A DNA stretch of 64,000 nucleotides from Sodiomyces alkalinus F11 (lineage: Eukaryota; Ascomycota; Sordariomycetes; Glomerellales; Plectosphaerellaceae): NCBI RefSeq assembly GCF_003711515.1, contig NW_021167093.1, forward strand, positions 608,643 through 672,642. Reading direction: 5' to 3'. Position 1 is the stretch's first letter, and each line of letters starts with the position of its first letter. The notes under the pieces are model-generated. The model was not told the DNA's origin and ran no database searches. It saw only the letters and a list, made by a program, of their open reading frames with translations. The position numbers and the translations under genes were made by a program. Below are positions 37,313-49,600 of this stretch, in pieces.

Positions 37313-37764
37313 CCCGCCGGGTAAAAAAAGTCATTATTATAATGACTAAGGGACGCTTCCTTTAACTAACCGAAAAAGACTCTTTTATAGGTAGTAGCTA
37401 AATAGTAACGCCTCCTATAAAGGAACCCTTAAGGAGAAGACTATCACGGAAGAAGGCACTTTCGAGCTTATTAGAGGAGGATAAATATCCCTCGACCTTA
37501 AGTTCTAAGGATCTCTTTTCCTCTCTCTTCTACTCCTTAGTTTTTGACTAGGCCTTCGCTCTCGGATATTACCCGTAACTACTAACCTCTATTTTATATA
37601 TAATAACTTTTCCTTTTTCTTTTTAACTTTCTTTAACGCCTCTAGACCCAATTAGGCTAACCTGCCGTAGTTTATACTTATATTAGGTCTTATTTCCCCT
37701 TAGTATCCCTTTTTTTTCCCTTACTCCCCTTTTTTCTCTCGCGTTAAACGTATAATCCCTTAAT
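37313..37764 (+). other. Spacer before the Ulp1-like gene
   Basis: T- and pyrimidine-rich in parts (37610-37740) with no recognisable gene. It could be the promoter or 5' leader of the downstream protease gene if that gene had its own transcript. Confidence 0.35.
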
Positions 37765-39894
37765 ATAACTAACTATTAGGCTACTACTCTAGTAGAAGAT
37801 TTACTTAAGCGGCACGTTTACCCTAAGGCACGCGTAGTCGTTAAAACTTATACTAGGAGCCGTATAGAGTACGTCCTTAAGAAAAGTATATAGGCTTTCC
37901 CTTTAACTAGCCTCCCCTACCGCCTATTTAACGTATCCGATAATAACCCCTTTTTTTTTAGGTTTACCGTAAATAGCGAGGAGGATTAATAAGCTATTTA
38001 ATAACTCTTAGGAATAATAGAAGGAGAGTATATAGGCGGGGAAGTCGTAGATAAAATAACCCTATTAACCCCCCTAGTAAAGATTTATAGGGATAGTATT
38101 ATTTCTACCCGTATAGCTTTACTAGCTATATAAAGGGTGTATAGTAACCTTTTTAAGGGTAAGTAGTTAGAAAAGTCCACTATAGAAGACCTGATTAGGA
38201 TAATAATTACTAGATAGATCGGAGATACTAGGCCTAAGGCCTAGATTAATAACGTCGACTTATAGGGCTATAACGCTAAGAAGAGGAAGTTTAACTACTT
38301 AGACGTAAGCGAGAGGGACCTCTTTAGGATTATAACGTCCCGGCTAATTCCTTTTATATACCACGTTAAAGGTAACCACTTTATTAGCCTAATCTTAGAT
38401 TAGGAGACTTAGGTTATATACGTATACGATAATATATAGCACGACGGAGGAGCTAAGAAGCGTTTATTAGAAAGCTTCTAAGGAGTTATAAGTTAGCTAT
38501 AGTATATTAGAGCCCCTAAAAAGGGTATAGATAGCCTGGTTAGGAAATTCTATATCGTCCTAGGCTCTTAGTAAGAGGATAAGTATTCGTGTAGTCTATT
38601 TATTAGTGAATAGATCCGTTACGTTATTTAGGAGGGGTACTTATTCCCTGCCTTATCCCGACTATACCGCCTATAAGATAGCCGCTACTACATTAATAAC
38701 GCTACTAGCTATACTAAGTATATTAGATATAGCTAGTTAAGCTATATAGGCGAACTCTTCGGCTTCGGCCACCGACCTAAGCGAGCTCTTAGATAGTCTA
38801 CCCTATTCCCTAACCCCGCTCCTACCACCGCTCCCGTTATAACCCCCTCCTATAATCCGCCTAAGATAACTGGTTTTAAGTCTATTAATAAGAAGTGGAC
38901 GCCCGTTACCCCGCTAAAAGGACTAAAAACGCCTAAGGCACCTAAGACCTCTTAAGCGACTAAGTAGAAGTCTCTTTCCCCTAATTAGGGACTAACTAAA
39001 GTCCCGGCGTTCGAAAATAATAATAGCGGCGCGTTCCTAGAGCTAGGCAACCTTAAGCTTACCACCCCTAAGTATAAGAAGGTTACTAAGGAAAGCACGC
39101 CCCTAGCTACTAAACCCTCTCCCATTATAATACCGTCTAAGTCTCCGGAGGACTAAGCCCCTATTAGTTCCCCTAATCCGAAAAAGGTTAAGCTAAAGGA
39201 GTAGTCGAAGCCGTAGATATAATAACCGTAGCCCGCCCTTATTAATATTAGTTCGGCTACTAGCTACTACACGTAGAAGGGAGAGGACCCTATTAATTTT
39301 ACTATAGGAACCGATATATAGAGTAAGTAGGAGAAGGATTAGGCGTACTAAGGTCGTGGTCTAGAGATATCTCGTAGCCTATTATTCTATAGGCTAATTA
39401 AGATAAGGAACGTACTATTTAGACTAAGTAATTATAGCCGGGAGGATTAGGTCTAGTTATTTAATCACCCTTATAGAGCCGCTTTATAGGATACTGCTAC
39501 TAATAATAATGAGTATCTTCCGCTATCGCGAGTAGTAGAGTAAGGAGGCTAGCGCCGTTATAATACCGCTATCGAATAGGAGGCAGATAAGGCTACCGCT
39601 AATTAAAAGACTAGGAAGGCTAATAAGCCTAACTATATAGTCGGAGGAAGGACTTTACGAAAGCGTAAATAAAGGTATATATAAAGGATTAGATAAGCGG
39701 CGTCTTAAGGGTACGGTTAGTAAAGATAGTAAGGGAACGGTATATAAGGAGGAACTAGAACTAAGAGGATCCCTAATTAGGTATACGTAGAGGATAGGGT
39801 GATTAGAGAAATAAGGGTACGCGATAGCTCTTTACTTAGTTTATTTACTTATATCTACTTATTTTTAGGAGTTATCTACGCTATAAGGGCGTAA
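37765..39894 (+). pseudogene. Ulp1/C48-type cysteine protease gene carried by element A
   Basis: One frame of 710 codons with no TGA; its stops are TAA/TAG of the CAA/CAG (RIP) type, apart from the terminal TAA. The probable start is ATA at 37765 (an ATG hit by RIP). The protease core (about 38300-38650) has His at 38377 (NHFISLIL), Asp at 38428 (VYDN), a Gln pair at 38569-38574 now TAG TAA, and Cys at 38590 followed by Ser (Gly before a TG-to-TA change). Spacings are H to D 17 residues, Q to C 6 and D to C 54. Yeast Ulp1 has H514, D531, Q574, C580, that is 17, 6 and 49. Ulp1 enzymes cleave the SUMO C-terminus and remove SUMO from targets. The following ~380 residues are Pro/Lys/Ser-rich, then Gln-rich. 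The last ~20 (LLSLFTYIYLFLGVIYAIRA) are hydrophobic and could be a tail anchor. The stop lies 21 bp before the 3' LTR. A viral-type C48 relative is the alternative. Confidence 0.75.
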
Positions 39895-39915
39895 ACAAGC
39901 TAATTAGGGCCGTAT

Positions 39916-40280
39916 TATAACCGCGTAGATACGGCGTTAGTATATTATCGGCAGCCCGTTATATAACCCCCCCTTTTTAAGGCTACGGGATCCGCCTCCC
40001 ACTTATATATTAAGGATAGGCTCTAGATATCCCTATCAACGGACGATTATTTAATTATTATCCTCTTGTACAATTACTTATTCTACGATTAAGGTATCTT
40101 TCCAGTTTAACTTATATTACCCTGATTAGAATAATAACTACCGATCTACTTCTTCGGTAAAGGTTATAGCGGTGTTAGTGATATTTTGGTTATGTATCGT
40201 GGTTTTGCTGGACTAACCTCTTTATCTGATCTTTGTCTTGACGATCTGGTGCCACTATATCTTTATCCAGTTATAATATA
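39916..40280 (+). repeat. 3' LTR of element A
   Basis: 365 bp, matching 17584-17946. Its distal third (about 40160-40270) keeps many TpG and CpA sites that are TpA in the 5' LTR, for example TGATCTTTGTCTTGACGATC. A purine-rich AATTAGGG before it may be the polypurine tract. Confidence 0.85.
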
Positions 40281-43200
40281 TATCCAGGCAATCCCGGAAC
40301 CGATAGAATATATTCTAGGAAGCGGAGTGGTGCCGAGATAAGGCCGTGGCGGTAGCGAAACGACTATACTAATTACACCTACTTTACTCGACTAAGAAGA
40401 ATTGAAAAAACATTTAGCGATTATAGAAATAGATATAAATTAAGGGGGGAGTACCGCTAGACCCCTTATTAGTACCGCTACTATACTGGGATAATAATAA
40501 GACCCTAGCTACTATACACGTAGAGAAAGCTAAAGTTACTAACCGGAAGTTCTTCCCTCCCTCCCCCTCCTTACCGCCCTTAGGCCTTTAAGCGCGGAGT
40601 CTCCCCCTAGATAAGATATCCGCCGCGATATTACCGTAACGGATATATAGGGGCGTCTTAAGAAGACTAGGCCCTAAACGGCTTTAAGGCCTAATAGGCT
40701 CTTAGTAGGGCTCCTAAAAGTATATAGACCCCTTTTATACTAAAGACTAAGTGCTATTTTTATAGCGTGCCTCGAAGTAGACTATTACCCGAAAAGGTAC
40801 CGTTACGCTATTATAGTAATCCTTAAGAAGGAAGGTCGGCCGCCGGCCGATTATAAAATAGTAAAGAGTTAGCGACTGATATTACTCCTTAGTATAATAG
40901 ATAAAGTCCCTAACGGAATACTAGCTAACCGTATCGCCGCTATAACGGACGAGTATCGGCTCCTCCTAGAGGGATAAATAAGTAACCGGACCGGATAAAG
41001 TATAAAGACGGTACTATAAAGAGTCACGGAGGCCGTAAAGGCGAGCTAGAACTATAGCGGCACCGCTTTAATACTCTAACTAAATATAAAAAGCGCTTTT
41101 ACTACTATCTTTTACTCTTACCTCCTAAAGGTACTTAAAAGGAAAGGCTTCCCCTGGTAGCTTATTACCCTAATTAGTAGCTTCCTCTAAGACCGTATAG
41201 CCTAGCTATTACTTAATAATAAAATAGCCCCCCCGCGGTATCTTTACGGGGGTATACTATAAGGCTCCCCGACCTCTCCTATTCTTTTTATTTTCTATAT
41301 CTTTACCCTTTATAAGGAGCTAAAAAGAATCCTTAAAACGATAGTAGTAAGATTTACTAATAACACGAATATTATCGCCTTTAGTATAATAAAGGTATAA
41401 ATACGGTACCGCCTCGCCGCTACGTAGCGGACTTACTTAGACTAGGAGATAGTAAGCGGACTATAATTTAAACTAATTAAGTATATTTATATCCCTTTCA
41501 CGAAGTCACGCTAACCCTTACTTACCCCGCTCCCCCTTAACGCTACCTCGGTTCTAGTAACGGAGGCGATAAGGCTCCTAGGCGTCTAGCTTAATAGGAA
41601 ACTTAACTTCTAATAACACGCTAAAAAGGTAAAAAGCCACCTTACTACCTAAGTATATACCCTTTAAAGGCTTAGTATAGCGGTATATGGGTATAGCTTT
41701 ATAGATATAAGGAGACTATACTTTATAGTTATCCGACTAGTAATAGCCTATTACGCTTAAGCCGTTTTTAGGATTAAAGTAGGCCCCTAGTAAGGCCCCG
41801 TAATAGTATTTATAGCGGTATAGAACCGGTGCCTTAGACTCGTGGCGGGAGCCTATAAGGCTATACCTATTAGAGTCCTCGAAAGCAGACCTTTATCTCC
41901 CCCCTTAACCTTTACATTTCGAGCCTTACTACCCGAAAAGTCCTCCGGATATAGGAAAAGCGTATAGAAGATAAGATACTAAAGGGGGTAGCTGCCACGG
42001 CGAGAGCCTTAGTGGCACCGAATTAGTATTATAAAGTCTACGCTACCCTCGCGTAGACTACCTAACTAACCGGCTTAATATTCTAGGCAGGGGCTACCCC
42101 CTAAGGAAAGCCTTTATAAAGGTATGGGGCAGAACCTAGACAGAGATAAGGCGGTCTTATACGTATACCGTAGCGGTGCTAAGCCGCCCCCTAATATAAC
42201 GTACCCTCCCGAAATATAAGGGCCTTCTTAAGCTATAAAGTTCCGTACTTACTTAGATTAGATTAGAAAAACTAGGTTTATAGGCTTTCCTAGCTAAGGC
42301 GGGGGTACTAGGGCTCCTATGAGCACGGTGCCCCTATAGCGACGGAAGGGCAGAGATAGCGGAGCACGTAGTGCTTTAGTGCTAGGATATAGCCGAGGAG
42401 GAGTGTAAAAGTCTTTTTAGTACTATAAGGAGACCGCCTATAACCCGGGGAGACTTATACGACGCACTAGAATATAATACTAAAGCCGGAATAATAGCTA
42501 AGTAGTTCCTATAACGGAAAAGACTTAACGATTTCCGGCTAGCTATTAAAGTCACGGACGCCTATAAAAACGCGGTAATACTATAGCGGGGTAAAAAGAA
42601 TATAGCGGTTCTTTATAATTAAATAGGGGCCCTATAAGCCGGGACCCTAGCGGCACCGAAGCGACTGCTCCTTATCGTTATCTCCCTCCTCCTTACCCCC
42701 CTCGGAGGCACTAACCCCGCTCTTAATATACTTAAGGCCCTAGGATAGCTAGCCGACTTAGTACCGCACGGAGGCCGTAAGGAGACCTTATTAAGGCTAT
42801 TTATATAATAGTCTAATAGAATACCCGCTATATCCTTAACGCGCCAAAGACGGCGTAATACCTCCTATAACTTTACCGATAAGGTACCGCCGTGGCCGTG
42901 ACCTAAAGCTAACGCCCGAGAGATAGCCTATCTAAAGGATAAAGCCGCCGTCTTTAGGCGCTCCTTAGCCTACAGAATACTAGCTATTAGCATAGCACCA
43001 CTAAGATACCGAAAAGAGACTACTTACTATAATAATACCTACGCTACTAGCGGCCTTAGCTGTTATATACGCCTAATAGACCTCTATAAGACGCTACTAC
43101 TGCTTTTTAGTAGTAGGGGGGACCTAAAAACCTATTAAGCCTACCCGCCCCGGCACCCTAATAGCACCCGTACGGTAAAGGGACGACTTATATCCTTACA

Positions 43201-43551
43201 CGGACACCCGCTATTAGTATACTAGAAGTATACGGCACCCATACCCGTGGTATTAGAATAGGCTTCGATATTATTAGGGTATAACCCTAAGCGCTTACTA
43301 TAATATAGGCACCTACTATATATTAACCGACACGATACTATCTTGATACTATGAGGATATATATACGGTATAACGCGGGTTATACTACGCTTATAGCGAT
43401 AATTAGTACTAGGAGAAGGTATCTACGGCAATTAGTATACTACTACTAAGGCGTTACCACGATATAAAGACACTTGTATTACGATATTAATCGGGGTTAT
43501 TAGTATATTTATTATTACTTAATACTATTATACTACCTAGTTAACCCCGTG
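40281..43551 (+). mobile_element. LINE-3, Tad-like LINE, copy 1 (5'-truncated)
   Basis: Plus-strand LINE starting without an endonuclease just after the LTR of element A. It holds RT, a C-terminal domain and part of the 3' UTR up to CTACCTAGTTAACCCCG. It is then interrupted by an inverted LINE-3 tail. It is 5' truncated either on insertion or by loss at the junction. Confidence 0.7.
40560..43100 (+). pseudogene. LINE-3 ORF2 fragment: reverse transcriptase and C-terminal domain
   Basis: RT motifs in order: KKEGRPPADYKIVK near 40830, LNIKSAFTTIFYSYLL near 41075 (DIKGAFD before RIP), GGILQGSPTSPILFIFYI near 41250, and the active site RFTNNTNIIAF near 41352 (GFADDTN before RIP). Then LLGVQLNRKLNF near 41578 and a Cys/His end region (AEHVVLQCQDI near 42365). 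Compare 44690, where the second copy has AEYIILQY. I see no RNase H. The order and the GSP/ADD boxes fit fungal Tad-clade LINEs. Confidence 0.8.
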
Positions 43552-43830
43552 TTACTATTTTATTATTATAATTCTTGTTACTCCGCTATCCTATCTAATC
43601 TAATCTATAGGAGCCTAGTCTAGACTATACGGTCCTTCTCGGGTAGCTATAAAGGGGAAAACCCGGGATCCCGGGGAAAACCTTTATACTCTTCGTTAGT
43701 TAGAGTAGTACCGTCGCGGGGCCGATATAGCCCCGGTTCGTTTTTTCTATATATCTGGATTATACTTTTAGGCTAGTGGCTAATAGGAAGGGTAGTAGGC
43801 TATAGTTCGGGTTTATTAAGGGATAGGCTA
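43552..43830 (-). repeat. LINE-3 3'-end fragment (repeat R), inverted
   Basis: Reverse complement of the last ~270 bp of LINE-3, with its tail visible as TTATTATTATAATTCTTG at the left. It includes CCCGGGATCCCGGGG. It was inserted into the 3' UTR of LINE-3 copy 1 and is truncated at about 43830. Confidence 0.7.
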
Positions 43831-44343
43831 TAATACTAGGGAAAAGATACACCGTAACGGATAATACTATTCGGACTTAATAGTCGTATATTATAAAGAC
43901 TTTAACTTCAGGAGAAAAAAAGAGACTTTTCTCCTTTTACGCTAATATAGTAATTTAGTCTCGCCGAGTGCTTAGCGGTCCGAGCGTATCTCCGATTCTA
44001 TATAATGCTAATCCATAGTGCTATTTAGTTCCTTACACTATCCCCTCTTTAACGGGGCTAGTCCTTTAGGCCTGTTCTATCCCCCCTTACCGGGCAGAAC
44101 GTGTATATAACTCTAGCCTTATACGAACTCCGCCGTCCGGTTAACGCTTATAATTAGTCGGCACCGGTAAGGCTATATACCTCTTTCTAAATATCACGAC
44201 TTCTTTCCACGTATTATTAGGTAATCGGTAAACTGTTAGCGGTAATTATATAGCCGACTCGCTTACTAATTAGTATTCTCTTTTTAGCGTCCCGCGTAAT
44301 AGCCGGCGATTACTCGCCGCGTTTTATAACCTTACGCTTATCG
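43831..44343. other. Unassigned RIP-altered sequence
   Basis: About 510 bp with no gene. It does not align with the LINE-3 parts on either side as far as I can tell. It contains a CG-rich block near 44050-44110. Origin unknown. Confidence 0.4.
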
Positions 44344-44353
44344 CTATACCTTC

Positions 44354-44664
44354 CTTTTTTTTTTTTTTTTTTTTTATACATTTCGCGCATACAGCCCTAA
44401 AGCTATAGCGCGGCGCCTTTTGCCCTATAGGTTGAAGGCTAGAATAAACTATAGTAAGGAGTAGAGTGGAGTAGTGATAAATAAAGGAAGTCCTCAGTAA
44501 TAGTCTGCCTAATATACCGAGAAATAGGTAAAAAACCAAAACAGAAAACTAGGCCGTAGGATCCGAGGTTTACGCCCTATACTACTCTGCCGAGGCTATT
44601 TTAGTAGCTAAAAGATAGGCCTCTAAGGCCTGTATACCTCTTTTAGTACTAAATAATAGCGGTA
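44354..44664 (-). mobile_element. 5'-truncated LINE-1 copy with poly-A tail (poly-T on the plus strand)
   Basis: The reverse complement matches LINE-1 from about 10970 to its 3' end: the last ORF2 codons, then the 3' UTR, then about 22 A. The poly-T lies at about 44354-44376. The open frame 44324-44539 is this 3' UTR and not a gene. Flanking duplications are not clear. Confidence 0.85.
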
Positions 44665-46640
44665 GGGATAGTAATAGGGGGGCAGAAATAGCCGAGTATA
44701 TAATACTCTAATACTAGGATATAACCGAGGAAGAGCGTAAAGAGCTCTTCGGTGCTATAGGGAGACTACTTACGACTAGAGGGGATTTATACGACATACT
44801 AGACCACGATACGGAAGCCGGGGTAGTTATAAGGCAGTTTCTATAACGGAAGAGACTTAAGGACTTCCGCCTCGCCCTTAAAGTTATAAAGGCCTATAAA
44901 AATACCCGCGATACCGAAAAGGGACTATACCGGGGATAAGGCGGCACGATAACTAATTAATTATTAGGATAAGGGCCCTATAAGCTAGGACCCCGGCGGT
45001 ATCGATATAGTATTATTACGGCACTAATTAGCTTTTATTATTATTACCTCCCTTAGAGATATTAGTACTGTTTTCGATATACTTAAGGCCCTATTAGGCT
45101 AGTTAGATAATACCGCTAGGGAGCCGTAGCGGGATTAAGGGGGAGCTATTTATATAGTATTCTAGGATTAAATCTATTTTACCTTCTAAACGTTTTATCT
45201 AATAAGATAACTCCTATACCTTTACGGATACGGTGCCGCTATAACCGTAACCGGAAGGTAACGCCCGGTTTAGGGCCCGGCTAAAAGACCGGGACGCCGT
45301 CCCTAAGCGCTCCTTAGCCTATAACTTATTAGCGTAGAACCGCTATAGCACGGAAAAGGGGTATTTATAGTAGCGATACCCGCGCTACTAGCGGCCTTAG
45401 CCGCCACGTATACCTAGTAGATATCTATAAGGCGTTACTACTACTTCTTAATAGCGGAGGGGACCTATTAAACTATTAGCTATATCCACCCCGATATATA
45501 TATAATACTACTACGGCACTAAGGCGACTTATATCCTTATGTAGACGGCGACTATTAGTATACTAATAATAGGCTACGCCTATTCCCGTAGTATTAGCGT
45601 AAGCTTTTATATTATCGGGGTAAATACCTAAACGCTTACTGTAATAAATATAACTACCCTATATTAGCGCTACGATACTACTCCGATACTACGAAAGGCT
45701 ATATACGGTATAATATACACTATACCGCGCTTATAGCGGCGGTTATTATTATTAGTATTAGTATTATTAAAAGACGATATCTACGACTATTAGCACGTTA
45801 CTACTAAGACACCGCTACGCTATAAAAAGAACTTATATTACGCTACTACTTTAGATTACTTATTTATATATATAAATCGCTACTATACTACCTAGTTAAC
45901 CCTATACCACTACGCTACCGCGATACTACCTATAAAACACCTATAATCAAAATATAATAGGAATATAATAAGAAAACTAAAAGGGTTTACTAGTTAGTAT
46001 AAGCTGTAACGATACACCTATAAGACTATAAGCGGGAATAGACCGGGGAAAACCTATAATAAACTTATTAGTGTTATAGGAGGAAGAGGGACGATTAAGG
46101 TATAAAGGCCTCGGGGGATATTAACTCTCTAATTCTTATAATAGGGTAAGGCCTTATTCCCCTTACCTACCGCCGGATATAGTAGGAACCTACCCTAAGA
46201 AGGTAGGAGGCGCTTACCTCCCCTACTCTCTTTATTAACCGAACGGAAGGAATAAAGGCACGATCCTCGAGGGACGTAGGGAGCCCGAGGAGGGGGAGCC
46301 GTAGCTACCGTATAGCGGAAGCGTGGTAGCGCCCCCTTAGCCCCCGTCCTACTAATAAAGATTAGCTTAGGCTAACCCATATAACTACTAGCCTACCACA
46401 CTTCCCGTTAGCCACCGGCCTACAGGTAAGATCTAGATACGCAATAAGGATAAACCGGGGCTATATCGGCCCCGTAGCGGCACCTCTCCACCTAAGGAAG
46501 TGTATAGAAGTTTTCCCCGGGTTTTACCTAGGTTTTCCCCTCTATAAGCCACCCGAGAAGGACTGTATAGCCTAGAAAGGCTCCTATAGATAGATTAGTG
46601 AGATAGCGGAGTAAGATTAATAATAATAATAATAAGATTA
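44665..46640 (+). mobile_element. LINE-3 copy 2, 5'-truncated, with complete 3' end
   Basis: Aligns with 42340-43545 of copy 1, starting at the Cys/His end motif of ORF2. It then continues through the full 3' UTR (about 45905-46620) to a (TAA)n tail at 46619-46640. This copy links the coding part of LINE-3 to the R repeat family and shows that R is its 3' UTR. Confidence 0.75.
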
Positions 46641-46659
46641 CTGCTAGGATACCGTAAAC

Positions 46660-49600
46660 GATACTATTTCTAGCTCCGCTAATAACCGGCCTATCTATAA
46701 GCTACTAGATATCCACGGCTAGTATATAATCGAGCGCGCGGAAGCCACGGCCGTTACCGCGTTCGCGGTCTTAGTAAGGCACCCCCGCGATAACTAGTAT
46801 AGAAGATCACGATAACCGCGGTAACTGTAAAAGACCACGGTATAATAATAGTATAAACGCCTTAGCCACTACGGTACCGATACTCTTATAAAGATCGTCG
46901 ACGCTACTTAGGGGGTAAAGATAAAAGGACTACGTATAACGGACTATAACGCGTATAGGTAATCGTAAGTGCCTACGTAAATCCGGCGGATACTATCCCT
47001 TTACCCGTTAAAGTCCGGAGAGGCCCTAGCTATTAATTTTCACGATTTAGAAGAGTCGAAATCGCTAAGCGGCCTATATAAGTCTATTATATTCGTTATA
47101 GACGTGTATATAGGCTATACGTAGGATTACTACTTATAGAAGAGAGACTAAGGCTTTATCCTGCACGTATTAAAGGACGTTTTTACCCTACTTAAGACCT
47201 AATTCGATACTAGGCCACGCGTTCTACGGGCCGATTCCGAGATATTTTAGCACCTAGACGTCGTTGCTTTCCTCGCTACTAAGGGGGTAGAAGGTTAGCC
47301 GTCGGCACTATATTTATAGAATTAAAACGGCGTTATAGAACGGATTAGAGGTATCGTTAAAAGGAGGGCAAGGGCTATCAGGATTAAGGCTAATCTGCCT
47401 ACGTTTATTTAGCCTAAGATCTTTAAGACTACTATATATCTATATAATAGAATACCACGATATATTAACGACTAGAATACACTATACGAAGGCCTATATA
47501 GCCGTTAACCTAACCTTACATATCTATAAGTATACGACTATAAAGTCTTTATAATAACGTGCGATACCTAAGCTAAAAGGAACCACCTATAAAGGCTAAA
47601 ACCGAAGGTATAGATCGGATATTATATTAGATACTATTCCTCGAATAGCTTCCGCGTATAGCTACTATATCTAACGGATATTATTACTATAAAAGACGCG
47701 ATCTTTAATAAAGATAAGACCTTTAACGGTAGGATTAAAACGCTATAAGCTATAGCTTCCGCCAGGGAAATCAGGGAATACCTATAATCTATCCGTATCA
47801 CCTAATCTAACGATATCACGACCGCGAATAGGCTGCTATTAAGGGGTATAGCCGTAGACGTATTAGATCTTAAGTTAGAAGACTCTAACGCCACCGCTAT
47901 TACTACGGATAAAGGTAAGGCCGTTATTATTACGAGAGAGGCTACCGCTATTATTATAGGTACCGCTATTACTACGGAAAAAAATACCGCTATTAGTACG
48001 GATACTCCACGGTTTACTACTACGAGGTTTAAACCATTTCCTACGCCTCTAATATCCCTAGAAGATCCTGCGCGCGCGTTCCTTATAGCGTTAGCGGTAG
48101 TTAAGGGCGTTAAGGTAGAAGGAGACGATAACTATTAACGGGTAGCCGCGGATACCCCTAAAGGGTGCCTATCGGCTATATGCTTATCGGCTGCGCGTCT
48201 ATTACCCGCGCGCCTATCTATTATAAGAACTATTATAAGTACCTATAAGACCGAGAAAGTATAGAACGATAACGCCTAGAAGGCGTTCTTTAACGCTAGA
48301 AGGACTTATAACTCTATACGTGTAAGGAAGTAAGTTATTAATAACGGCGATATCGGTACTATAAATCCCTCTCCCTCCAACGCCTCCTAGCCGCTATCGC
48401 GCCTAACCCGCGAGGATCTCCCGCCTCCGCTAAACCACTACCACGATATACGGCTCTACCCGTTATAGGAGCAGTAATTATAGGCCGAGGGGGAATGCCT
48501 TAAGGGTTACCGATAGATAGGCTACTAATAGGAGGTAGGTAGTAATTAGGCTAATAAGTAATAAGTCCTCGCCTATAGATAGGTATACACCTATGAATTT
48601 AATAAGGAGGGCACCCTCCTTAAGTATAAGGCACGCCTTATAGTATAAGGAGATTAATAAAAATAGTTAGAGACTAAAGATAACTACGCCGCTATATTAG
48701 CCTCGCGGTCCTTCCGTATACTAATAGCGATCGCCGCCCGATTTAATATAGAAATAAGGTAGTTCGATGCTATTAACGCGTTCGTTAATGCTAGCCTTAA
48801 GGAGGAAGTATTTATAAAGATACTATAAGGCTACGAAGTGCCAGGTAAGGTACTACTACTATACAAAGCCCTCTTCGGTTTAAGGGTATTATTACTACTA
48901 TAGTAAGAGGAATTTAGCGGCACGCTATAGAAGATAGGATTTACGGCTATACCTAATAACCCCTATATTATAATCCGCGACGGTTTAATCCTATTCTTCT
49001 ATATCGATAATATCGGTTTTATATACTATAAAGACTATAAGACTAACGCCGATAACCTTAAGGCCGCCCTTAAGCGAAGCTATAGGTTATTAGGAGGCGA
49101 AGAAATCCGTTAGTTCCTAGGAATTAAGGTCCTAAGGGATAGAGCCACCCGTAGGTTATAGCTATTATAATCCTCTTACGTGGAGAAGATCGGGTTAAAT
49201 ACTACGTAGATATAGTTTACCGAAAACCACTAAAGGTCCTATTATCTATAAAGCTATTAATACTATACGATAGTATACGCCCGTTAATTCCCGAGGTTTA
49301 TTAGTATTAGGGTATAATCGGTTGTATCATGTATACCGCTATCGTGATAAGACCCGATATCGTGTTCGCCTATTTAAAGCTTTCCTAATATAATGTTAAC
49401 CCCTCCTCTAACCACCTTAAGAGGGCTTAATAAGTGCTACTATTCTTATACTATATAAGGCACTACTACCTGGAATTCGGTGGGGATAGACTCTTCCTAA
49501 CCGTAAGCGACGCGTCCTTCGGGGATAATCTAAACCGTAAAAGCTCCTAAGGATACACGATAAAGCTTTTCGGCGGTATTATTAACTAGAAAGCGGGTAA

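Larger units (their letters stand above)
17584..40280 (+). mobile_element. Giant Gypsy-type LTR retrotransposon (family A) with two extra genes
   Basis: Bounded by LTRs at 17584-17946 and 39916-40280. After removing nested element B (18465-25686) and the truncated LINE-2 (27613-28617) it is about 14.5 kb. Order: LTR, leader (17947-18459 plus about 25692-25930), gag (about 25930-29650, split), protease/RT/RNase H/integrase (about 29650-33960), an unrecognised long frame (about 34984-36880), a 291-bp tandem duplication, a Ulp1-like protease gene (37765-39894), LTR. The bases flanking the two LTRs do not form a clear 5-bp duplication, so later rearrangement at an edge is possible. Another copy lies at 1-1603. 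Confidence 0.8.

Noticed and set aside
44324..44539. A 71-codon minus-strand frame with a Lys run
   Set aside because: It reads across the poly-A tail and 3' UTR of a truncated LINE-1.
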